Made by a program: the position numbers and the translations under genes. DNA of 64,000 bases, taken from assembly GCA_013368325.1 (NCBI GenBank), contig JAACJK010000072.1, forward strand, positions 62,001 to 126,000. Direction: 5' to 3'. This stretch comes from Ephemerocybe angulata (taxonomy: Eukaryota; Basidiomycota; Agaricomycetes; Agaricales; Psathyrellaceae). Shown in pieces: positions 55,128 to 64,000 of the stretch (its first letter is position 1; each line of letters starts with the position of its first letter). Below the pieces are notes generated by a model. It was not told the origin of the DNA. It worked only from the letters and a program-made list of their open reading frames with translations, and did no database searches.

Positions 55128-56384
55128 GATGTTGTGCTTGATTCGTGTGTGTTATAGAGTATTATGTGGTCCAGCCGAGTAGGGCGACGAAAGTCCAGCT
55201 ATTCGTCGGGGTCGTTCAGAGATGGGTGGGTGGGGAGACCGGCTCCTGAGTCGCAGACTCTTGTGGTTGATGGTCGTGGTGAACGAAAAGCAACAATCCC
55301 ATCAGGTTGGAAGCACCCCGCTTTATACTATCACGCTATTCTGATGGTTATCGGCGACGGTACTATGCGGACATGGTCAACCCGGCCTGCCGAGCGCTCA
55401 GGCTGCGGCATCATACGTTCCCAGAGAAGTGTCGCCTTCAGATGCTGAGGCAGCTGAGCCCTCTCCGCATGAATCCCCGCGTGGCAGGGTGTTCACGGCT
55501 TTATGTAAGGAGGATAACTCGGGTTTCACCCGGACTCCAGGTAGTTCCGGAGTGGGACCACAACACCCTCGCTACTCCTACTTACCAGTAACACAGCTGG
55601 TCTAATTATAGCAGACATCCAGAGTAAGTAATTATAGCCCTCACATTGACAAGGCTGAGGCGATGACACAGCTGACACCCAAGGCCCGAAACACCTCATG
55701 AACTTGGAAGGGAATCTGCACTGTCTCGACCACTCCAAACTGGAAGGAGGCCCCCTTCTATCCAATATCGGGCTAAGTATCTTTTTGTTCTAATTAAGAG
55801 TGGCTAGAAGCATGCTTGTGGACTTAGAACAGGAGGTACCTACAGACGAGATAATAATAGCCGAGCGCTGCTTTCCGATCACGTTTAGCGCCCATATCGC
55901 CTTCAGTTCACCAGCCGTGCCATCGTCTGAAGGCGGAGGGGGGTTAAACCTCAAAACAGGACTATGCTTAAGATATACTCACAGAAAATTCGCACGACGG
56001 GTGCATGGCATTGCTGGAGACTCAGTGGTTGTCGAGATAAGCGCCCGCGGCAATCTATTCAGTCGTGAGACTTCACCCCGAAGTGTTGGACCTGTTCGGG
56101 CTTCCAGAGGACCCAGAGGCAGTTCGATGTCCACTGTGTCCCTCCACTGAAATCTACTCCCATTCGCGCTCAAAGGACGATAGATATTTCTTAGTGTAAA
56201 GTCTCGTCAGCACAGTTGCTGTGGCGAAGCGCCAGAAGTGACCGCTCACCGTCATGAATACAAGTACTGCGCGCCTCGAGGAGCCAGAGAGCCGCTCATA
56301 AACAAATGCGCCTCGGATCTCGCCCGTTTCAAAGATAACAACCACCACCAACAATTAGAGACAACGGAGGGAACTTGAATTGAA
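55128..56384. other. Long gene-free interval
   Basis: About 1.26 kb with only short ORFs without family resemblance. It includes TAAGCGCCC at 56038-56046. It could hold a promoter for the protease, non-coding RNA or decayed DNA. Confidence 0.4.
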
Positions 56385-58043
56385 CTACAGGTAGTACATA
56401 TGACGAACGGAAGGAACCACGCTAGCCTGGACGCCGGAGTTGCCAAATTGAAGCCTCTGCCTTATGTCCTTCTCCATCGTGACGTCTGGCGCCTGAATTT
56501 TGTAAGATGCTACGAATTGGAATTTCAGACTCGGTCCGCGGGCCTTCAGATAATCGACGACCGCGTTTAGCTGGTAATCGGGAGGGACTTGCAGCACCTC
56601 GAGTTTCTCCAGATTGGAAAAGCTGAGATCAGCGCCGCGATTGGTGTCGAGATTCTTGAACATCTTCCATAGGCTGTGCATGCTGGTTTCGACGTCGTCC
56701 AGGGTAAGGTTGGTGAGGAAGGGAAGGCTGGAAAGGAGAAAGAAGAGATGCTCCGCGTCGATGCAGCATGCATGGAGCCGAAATGAACGAAGGTTTGGGC
56801 CACAGCCCGACTGCTCCAGGAAGGTGGTAACGGGTAACACAAGGTGTTCTTCTTTCGTCGCTTCCCTGGGAAACATCGAGATGTCCAGGTTAACCAGTCG
56901 AGGCGCCTTCAAGATGCGAAGCAGATCGACGTTGTAGCCCATGCGAATTCGAAGGGTGACCAATTTGGGTAGTACAAGAGGAGAGACTGAATATTGGCGC
57001 ACGAGTGGGTGGTATTCCAGGCCCCACAAGGCGCTTCCGGAATTGCCAAAGTTGATGGTCAGCGTCTCAACGTTGCGGCAGTGCGGCAGTAGGTTGAGAA
57101 GGTGGGGGCCTGCCCATGGGCAACAGATCGTGAATGTCGTGAGGTTCTCGATAAGATTCGGGAGAATATTGAGTTCAAGATGGGATGGATCGAATTCGTA
57201 CTCGAAGGTTGATTGTGAGGGAAGGTGGACTTCGAGGGACTGGACTCTGGGAATGCGTTCGAAGCGGGAAATGAAGGTTTGTCCAAGGTGGCCGCCCGTT
57301 TGAAGAGATGCGTCACGGAACTTGATACTCAGGGACTTGAGCGTGTCCCATGGTCGGGGCCTGGTTGCCACATTCTCGGCACGGAGGGAATCCATGGCTT
57401 CCATGAAGTGCTGGAAGCACTCCGTGTCATTGCACATCAGAGTGAGGTGATCCAATGGTGGCCCATTCGTCAGAAGGTGGGGCATCACCGACATAGCCAA
57501 GAGACATGGACGAGGTTCCTGTCTCGGCCAGGCATCCTGGACCCCACAGCGGCACATTTGGAGGTTGTCAAAAGTTCCGGGGTCGTCACTTTCAAGATAC
57601 CATCCATGATATTGAAGCCTCCGGGCCAGGGATCCCGACCGACTGAGCCACGCCTCCACAGATTTGAAAGACTTCGGCGAATGCCTCGGTTTGATTTGAA
57701 GCCCCGTCCAAAGCTCGTGCGTTGCGAATGCCGCCTCCCGCCATAGCTTGCAGACCAAACTCAAATTCACCAACTCCATCCTTCCTCTGGCATTCCTCAC
57801 TTTCTCATCGTACTCGTCTGGCTGAAGAAAGGCGAAGATGTAACCGAGAACCTCTCTGGGTATCTTGCGCACAGGAGATAGGATGGATCGATGCCGTTCC
57901 AGCTCGTCCTCGAATTTTCGGAGCTCCGATATCCTGTCAAGGAGGTCGCGGATTCGGGATTCGACAAAGGGGATTTCAACCTCCTTAGGTGGGAAGTTGC
58001 TGTCGAGAAGGTGAGAAAGGCTGGCGTTTCGACCTTCTGGCAT
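56385..58043 (-). CDS. F-box/LRR-like protein, divergent member (552 aa, intronless)
   Basis: It starts MPEGRNASLSHLLDSNFPPKE; the ORF is open upstream, but that part encodes a His run from a (GTG)n repeat and is not used. A coiled coil (IRDLLDRISELRKFEDELERHRSIL) leads to the F-box (SPVRKIPREVLGYIFAFLQ...VNLSLVCKLWREAAFATHELWTGL). The C-terminus has LRR-like strands (LKSLSIKFRD, LTTFTICCPW, VETLTINFGN, LEKLEVLQVPP). The blocks RPRPWDTLKSL and PHCRNVETL correspond to those in sub-family A, so it shares descent but is older. Confidence 0.86.
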   Translation of the reverse strand: MPEGRNASLSHLLDSNFPPKEVEIPFVESRIRDLLDRISELRKFEDELERHRSILSPVRKIPREVLGYIFAFLQPDEYDEKVRNARGRMELVNLSLVCKLWREAAFATHELWTGLQIKPRHSPKSFKSVEAWLSRSGSLARRLQYHGWYLESDDPGTFDNLQMCRCGVQDAWPRQEPRPCLLAMSVMPHLLTNGPPLDHLTLMCNDTECFQHFMEAMDSLRAENVATRPRPWDTLKSLSIKFRDASLQTGGHLGQTFISRFERIPRVQSLEVHLPSQSTFEYEFDPSHLELNILPNLIENLTTFTICCPWAGPHLLNLLPHCRNVETLTINFGNSGSALWGLEYHPLVRQYSVSPLVLPKLVTLRIRMGYNVDLLRILKAPRLVNLDISMFPREATKEEHLVLPVTTFLEQSGCGPNLRSFRLHACCIDAEHLFFLLSSLPFLTNLTLDDVETSMHSLWKMFKNLDTNRGADLSFSNLEKLEVLQVPPDYQLNAVVDYLKARGPSLKFQFVASYKIQAPDVTMEKDIRQRLQFGNSGVQASVVPSVRHMYYL

Positions 58044-58740
58044 CCTTGAAGCTGCGTGGTGGTGGTGGTGGTATGAATGAAAGGAATAGAGTGTGTGTGA
58101 CACGTAACTTTTCTTTGATCTTATCACAAAAAGTCCCACGGGAAGACTCGGCGGGCCCAGAGTCGATGTTACAAGCTGAGATACTTTGCTTGGTAGGCAA
58201 AAGCATTTCTGTCAAAATCCTTGAGGGGAAAACATGTAGCCCAACAGGCTCAGATTGATTTAGAGGGGGGTCTACCTGTAAAATTCTCCACGTCAATTGT
58301 GGCAGAATTCAGAACATGGTGGGCCGGGAAAATAAGCGCCCAGGGGACGAATTGGCCGTAGTAATCAAGATGGATCCCAGGCTTGCACGTTAGTCGCCAG
58401 TCTGTAGGACTAAGCAGCCTATCAGGATGAGATTCCACTCACTTCTTCACCCCAACCCTCCCTGCGACAGCCCTTCGATCCTTCAGAATTCGTTTCTCCT
58501 CGCATCCGGCTTCCACCCCTCCTCGATACAATGCGACATTTTATTTTCCTGCAGAAGTCACTTATTCCAAGCTGTTCCGTCCCATTCTATGACACTTGCC
58601 TTATTTTCTTGGGATGAATGTGTTCTATGGTGTCTCTTGTTCAAGATAGGGGTTTGTATGGCAACGACGCGTCATGAAAAACAAACGAAAAGAGTTCCAA
58701 ACCGGGCGAGCGCGTCTTGTCATTAACGCCCGCGACAGCC
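58044..58740. promoter_or_regulatory. Divergent region upstream of an F-box gene and SMC6
   Basis: It contains a (GTG)n microsatellite at about 58054-58074 and TAAGCGCCC at 58333-58341. No gene is supported. Confidence 0.45.
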
Positions 58741-61700
58741 ATGCCTCCCAAGAGGCAAGTAACGATCCAAAGCGACTCTGAAGACGAGAGCGAGCGAGGC
58801 TCACCCAAACGACAGCGCTCAGATCCGCTTTCCGACCGCGACGCACCGGGCCCGAGCCAACCAACTCAGACTCAAGACAACGACAGCAGCGACGACGAGG
58901 GAGACATTGTGATACCAATCGCGGCTGAGGATGCCGACTTCGATAGGGAGAACATTGACAAGGTTAGGGCGGCTATTCAGGCTGGAAAGAACACGGTAAA
59001 GGTGAGTCGCGGGTTTTTTTTCTCAGTAGGGGTTTGTTGTCTGAGGAGTTACTAGGGTATTGCGGAGTATGGCCTTGTTCAAGCTATCGAGCTAGAAGAT
59101 TTCATGTGCCATAAGAAGCTTAACTTTGAGTTTGGCCAGCAAATCAACTTCATTATTGGTAGGTGCTTCCTTGCAAACTGCCGATAATTACGCGCTAATG
59201 AGCTTTTGGAAAAGGTCATAACGGAAGTGCGTCGTCTACTTGTATACATGTAGTTTTGAGGCCAACGTATGTGCTTAGGCGGAAAGAGTGCCGTGCTTTC
59301 AGCACTCACGGTTGCCTTGGGTGGAAAGACGACGTCCACAGGTCGCGGTACAGGCCTGAAAAGCCTCATTCGAGAGGGACAACAGTAAGTTCGTGTCAAC
59401 TCCCGTGTTTTGGAAACTAAAGGCGCGTGCCTACTGCAGCCAAGCAACGGTCACCCTAAAGATCAAGAACGAAGGCCCCGAGGCCTACAGGCACGACGTG
59501 TACGGCGATTCCATCGTCATTCGCCGCAGGTTCAACGTCGATGGCAACACCACCTGGAGAATCATGGACGCGACTGGGACCACGACCGTGAGCAACAAAA
59601 AGGAGGAACTTTCCGCCATTTGCGACCATATGAACATTCAGGTCGATAACCCGATTAATGTGCTGACTCAAGGTAGGTTGGTGCTGTTCGCGTTGAGTAC
59701 GCCGCGTTTAATTGTCTCGTACAGATTCTGCTCGAATGTTTCTGGGAGCCTCACCTCCAAAAGAGAAGTACAAGGTATGTCAGAGCTTCCCCTATATTCG
59801 TCCGTTTGATCTAAACTCGCCACATCCAGCTCTTCCTGCTAGGAACACAACTCTACCAGCTCTCAACCGAATATGAAGCCTGCTTGGAAAGCATAGGCAG
59901 GACCGAACGAGTTCTCGCGAGCAAGCATGAATCGATTCCAGACCTGGAACGGCTGCACAAAGCAGCTTCCGCTCGGCTGAAGGAGGCCGAGAAAGCGCGG
60001 AGGCAGGAGGAGAAGGTCCATGAGCTGAGACAGGAGCTCGCATGGGCGCACGTTGCGGAGAAGGGGGCCGAGCTTGAAGAGAAGTTGGCGGACGTTGCGA
60101 CGAAGGAGGGGCGGATTCCTAAGATTGAGGAGAGTCTGAGGGTTTCTGAGGTGTGTTGCTTCGTTGGTCTCGCTCTGTTCGTCTGTACTGAAGCGTGGAT
60201 CAGGAAGAGTTGGTTGCGCAGGAAGAAGTCGTGCATGCGTGCGAAGGCGAACTCGATAACGTCGGCTCCGTGGATACTCTCCTGAACAGGAAGGGAAAGC
60301 TCGTGAAGGAGGTGAGGGAACACACGAAGAAGATCCAGGGATACGACGTGAGCAACAATCCCCCTTACACGTTCCTTTAAACTGACTCCTACTTTAGAGC
60401 GAGTTCAAGAGGATTGATGCCAGTATCCTGGAGTTGGAACAAACTGTCAAGGATTTGGAGCAACAAATCGCAGACGAAGAGCTCCGGATGGCGACCGACA
60501 CTCAAGCGAAGCGAGACGAGTTAGATCAGCGGCTCGCCGAGGTGAAGAAAGAAGTCGACGCGCTCGACGCGAAGACGAGGGACACCAACGAACGCAAGCG
60601 AGTTCTCATGGCCGCGAACGACGAGACGCAAGCTGCTGGGAAGAAGGTGGCGGACGAGATCGGCGGGTTGCAGCAACGTATCGCGGAGGCGGATAATATG
60701 ATCCTGGGGGCTCGTCAGAGTATGAAGGATATGTTCGTGCCTTACGGGAACAACATCAAGGCGGTCGTGGAGGAGATCGAGAGGGCGAAATGGTATGGGG
60801 ACAAACCTCTGGGCCCGCTTGGTCGGTATGTGAAGGTGAAGGAGCCTGAGAAGTGGGGCGCGGTTCTGAGGAATCAGCTGCAGGGAGTCTTGACGTCGTT
60901 TGCGATTACGGACCCGCGGGATCGCGACCAGCTCAAGCGCATCCTTGCAAGAGATAAAAAGTGAGTTGATAGTGTTTTAGGCGCCCGTCATCACTGACGA
61001 TATCTTTCTACGTTATAGCTACAATAGCATCCTGATATCTGAGAGGGACATTTTTGACTATAGCGAGGGAGAACCGCCTGAGGAGTATCACACCGTTTTA
61101 CGTGCTCTCGAAGTACGTCGGAGGCAAAATCTCTCTCTGGAATCTGTTTGCTGAAGCATCTTTTCTCAGTTTTCCGACCCCTGGGCACTCCGCCTTATGA
61201 TCGATCGAGCCTCTATCGAAAGGGTGGTGCTTTCCCCTAAACGTAAACCGTTGGAAGAAGCCCTTTTGCGTCTGCGAGGAGGAGGAACGGGTTGGACGCT
61301 GGATGAATTCTTCGTCCGTGTCTATCCGTAAGTCGAACAACCATTCGGACCTTAATAATAGGGCTAACACGCCGGTGCATAGTGACGGAGGCATCCAGAG
61401 CAACGGCTTGAACATGAATAGGGTGAGAGGCGCCCAGAACCTCTTGTTGAGTGGGCGTAACCCAGAGGCGGAAATAGCGTATGTCGTTAGCGAACTTATG
61501 CTGATCCGCACTAACCATCCCTTTGCAGGCACCACGAGCAAAAGAAGGCGGAATTTGTTGCTCAGGTGCAGCATCTCCAGCAAAGATTGAATGCGCACAA
61601 AGCGGAGTTTGCGACCAGGAAGGCAGAGATAGGACATGTCGATGTACGTGCACCAGAATTATATCTAGGCTACCAGTGGGATATCCTTTTGACGTTAACC

Positions 61701-63255
61701 CTGTGTTTGTTGATAGAACGAAGGCCGTGTGGTTAACGACCAGCTTCGCCAAGCGAGGGCGCGCTTGAGTCAGCTTCAAGAGGAGGTGAACGAAGAGATG
61801 CCCACGGACATCGCAGGGTTCGTTTCGGTTAAGAATGTGAGTCTGTCGACTCGGTAGCGACTTTGAAACCGATATTTACACCCTTGCGCAGGAAACGGAG
61901 GAGGACATTGCCAATCACAGAAGTCAGAGGGTTGCCGTCGAGGAGGAGAAGGCGAAATCTGTCTCGGCGAAGAGAGAAGTTGAAAGGGAGATTGAAACGC
62001 TTGAAGCCCAGATTGCCGAGTTCAATGAGAAGCACGAAAAAGTTGAGGTGCGTCAGGCCCCAGGTGCTTCAAGGTGCTTTTCGTACTTTTCTGACTCTCT
62101 GTGTGGCTTTTAGGAAGCACTGAGAAAGGCGGTCCTGCTTCGAGTGAAGAAACAGCATGCTGTTACGCACTACAATGGAAAGTTGAAGGAGGAGAAAGAG
62201 GAGCTGGCTCAGGCTCAGACACATGCCAAGGTCACCCAGGAGGAGTTCGAGGTACGTTTTCGTCTCAAAGTATCACGACGGCTATCGTGAACTGATACCT
62301 AATGTGATATTTAGAACTGGTCGGAGGGGGCCCTCCGATTGTGCCACGACGAGAGGATAGAAACGGATCGGAAGCCCGAGGAAATCGAGCGAGAGATGAA
62401 GTCGACGAAGAAAGCTCTTGAACAACGGAAGGCGACCGCTGACAAGTTAGTTTTATTCCATTCTCGCTCCAGGCGCACAGGCCCTACTGTTATAACTTAC
62501 TGACGCCATTTACCGTGCAGGCACGGTGCATCCATCGATGACCTGGCCGCAGAAGTCGACAAATGCTGGACCGTGATGAACAAGGCGAAGAGGGAGTGGA
62601 AGCAAACGAACAGGCTGAACAGAGCGTTGAAGAGGGCAATCATCACGCGGCTTCGTCGATGGGTGGAATTCAGGAGCCATATCGCGCTGAGGACCAAGAT
62701 CAACTTTGGATACCACCTTTCGAATCGTGGATACTTTGGGAAGGTGGAATTTAACCACACTGAACAGACGCTGCAGCTCAAGGTCCGTGTTTCTATCATC
62801 CTATTCGTGTGATGATACTAACGAAACGGGGTATGCGTATAGGTGCAAACGGACGACCAAGCGAACAAGGGTTCTGGTGAGAAGGATCCAAAGTCCCTGA
62901 GTGGCGGCGAAAAGTCCTTCTCTACGATCTGCTTGCTGCTCTCCCTCTGGGACGCCATTTCCTGCCCCCTCCGCTGTCTGGACGAGTTCGATGTTTTTAT
63001 GGACGCTGTGAACCGGCGTATCAGCATGAAGATGATGGTGCGGACCTCTTCCTCCTCTCCTCCATTCAGTGCAGCGAAACTAATTATCCTGGGCGGTTGT
63101 TGACGTAGATTGAAACTGCGACTGAGAACTCCAACAAGCAGTACATCCTTATCACTCCTCAGGATATGACGAATGTGCATATTGGGGATAATGTCAAGGT
63201 TTCGAGGATGGACGATCCGCAGCGCGGGGCGGGGTTGAACATGGCAGCTGGTTGA
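58741..63255 (+). CDS. SMC6: Structural maintenance of chromosomes protein 6 (SMC5/6 complex ATPase)
   Basis: The gene has many short introns. Exon 1 is 58741-59001 (acidic, Ser-rich start [16 protein letters not shown]). Exon 2 brings [22 protein letters not shown]. The Walker A motif GHNGSGKS is divided over exons 59056-59158, 59215-59226 (12 nt) and 59279-59384. It is followed by [15 protein letters not shown], typical of SMC6. Long coiled coils flank a hinge ([24 protein letters not shown]...). The C-terminal ATPase has the signature [20 protein letters not shown] and Walker [16 protein letters not shown], then [15 protein letters not shown]6 works with SMC5 in DNA repair and replication-fork maintenance in the nucleus. 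Start and stop are clear; some middle splice sites were not individually verified. Confidence 0.95.
59215..59226 (+). other. SMC6: 12-nt micro-exon in SMC6 coding part of Walker A
   Basis: The exon GTCATAACGGAA lies between introns 59159-59214 and 59227-59278. Together with the last base of the exon before and the first two of the exon after it, it encodes G-H-N-G-S of GHNGSGKS. No other splice choice restores the motif. Confidence 0.82.
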
Positions 63256-63821
63256 AGATTGTATCGTTGAAGGCCGTTCTCTCTTGCTGTCACTTCGCTT
63301 TGTCAGCCTGGCACATCCTCTTTGCCCTTCGTGGTCTTCCTTTCACCTTACGAGTCCCCTTCTAATTGACGTGCCCTGCGATGGCTTCGATTCCGTTCTA
63401 CCGTGATAATAGGGCCTCCGTTGACATTTCTTATTGCTCTTATACTTATTTGTAACTTATCGACTTTTCACAGTACGCTATTCCATCCCTAACTTGTCGG
63501 TCAACTCTAGATTATCCCGAGGACTGCCATCTTTAGACATCAAGGTGATTAAACATCCGGATGGTCTCAAAAGGATCCTTCCTCCCGGCCTGATATGTCG
63601 AAACGTCCCTTGTCAAGAAGTCTCCCGAGCTATGGTAAGCGCCCGTGACATCATTCTAGCGCAGATCATTTTGGGATGTAGTTTGCGCACATAAGGCAAA
63701 GATATTGGTATTAAGTCGCGGTATTCCGTAGGGATAACGAGCTCCCATGCACACAAGTCACTGGATTGCTGTAAATACGTACATTGCTGCCTGTTACAAA
63801 GTCGGCGCGTTCCGAAAAGGA
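63256..63821. other. Convergent intergenic region after SMC6
   Basis: No supported gene; contains TAAGCGCCC at 63636-63644. Confidence 0.4.
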
Positions 63822-64000
63822 TCAAGCAGCGGGGCTAAAGGCATCCTTGTTCTTCTCGATCCACTCCTTTACCCCGACCTTTCCTACGAGGGCCCTCGGG
63901 TCCTGAAGATGCCTCTTCTCCGAGCCATTCTCAACCTCCGCCTCAGCCTTGGACAGGTAGGTGGCATGGAGCTCTGGGAGGCCGAAGGCCAGATAGCGCT
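63822..64000 (-). CDS. 3' end of an unidentified protein gene (partial, runs off the window)
   Basis: The minus-strand frame reads RYLAFGLPELHATYLSKAEAEVENGSEKRHLQDPRALVGKVGVKEWIEKNKDAFSPAA and stops at 63822-63824. The composition is coding-like. The ending (short helix, then WIEKNKDAF) is reminiscent of C-termini of NmrA-like NAD(P)-binding proteins, but 58 residues are too few to assign it. Confidence 0.55.
   Translation of the reverse strand, partial: RYLAFGLPELHATYLSKAEAEVENGSEKRHLQDPRALVGKVGVKEWIEKNKDAFSPAA

Noticed and set aside
1..64000. CRISPR arrays, operons, Shine-Dalgarno sites, rRNA and tRNA genes
   Set aside because: The DNA is eukaryotic nuclear with spliceosomal introns; no spaced direct-repeat array, rRNA or tRNA sequence was found by eye.

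Overview
The window is nuclear DNA of a filamentous basidiomycete, most likely a mushroom-forming Agaricomycete. The genes carry many short spliceosomal introns of about 47-65 bp (GT..AG with CTNAN-like branch sites). The protein families fit as well: expanded coiled-coil/F-box proteins, MYND-finger proteins, Tnp2-type CACTA transposases, a CaaX-ending mating-pheromone precursor and a pappalysin-like secreted protease. All gene models were spliced by hand from the sequence and none has transcript support.

Layout. (1) 1-13,000 holds three copies of one uncharacterised two-exon gene: 230-977 intact, 9540-10871 broken, 11938-12684 intact. A probable 8.0 kb CACTA-type transposon (1432-9442) with three genes lies between copies 1 and 2. 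A hAT-like non-autonomous element (9585-10134, 8-bp target duplication) splits copy 2. A Mutator-like miniature element (11137-11805, 31-bp perfect terminal repeats, 9-bp target duplication) sits in the promoter of copy 3. (2) 13,600-19,700 is a housekeeping block: a MYND protein, NAD(P)HX epimerase, an alpha/beta hydrolase and a second MYND protein. (3) 20,437-28,182 is a complete CACTA transposon: CACTATG termini, GTC target duplication and dense AACGG motifs just inside both ends. It holds a Tnp2 transposase, a divergent AT-hook protein and a convergent small protein. Its transposase is broken by a nested 523-bp hAT-like element with an 8-bp duplication. (4) 28,600-33,300, 39,500-42,100, 45,800-53,800 and 56,400-58,000 hold two sub-families of intronless F-box proteins plus decayed copies. 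(5) Single-copy genes lie between them: ribonucleotide reductase large subunit (33,619-36,838), a single-pass membrane protein (37,419-39,347), a predicted lipopeptide pheromone precursor (42,633-42,833), N-terminal amidase NTA1 (44,188-45,498), a secreted M43 metalloprotease (53,943-55,127), SMC6 (58,741-63,255) and the 3' end of an unidentified gene at the right edge.

The main points of interest are the two three-gene CACTA elements with nested insertions, the pheromone precursor with a duplicated internal module, very small exons (4 nt in RNR1; 12 nt splitting the Walker A motif of SMC6), MluI cell-cycle boxes at RNR1, and a 9-mer (TAAGCGCCC) that recurs far above chance, mostly between genes.
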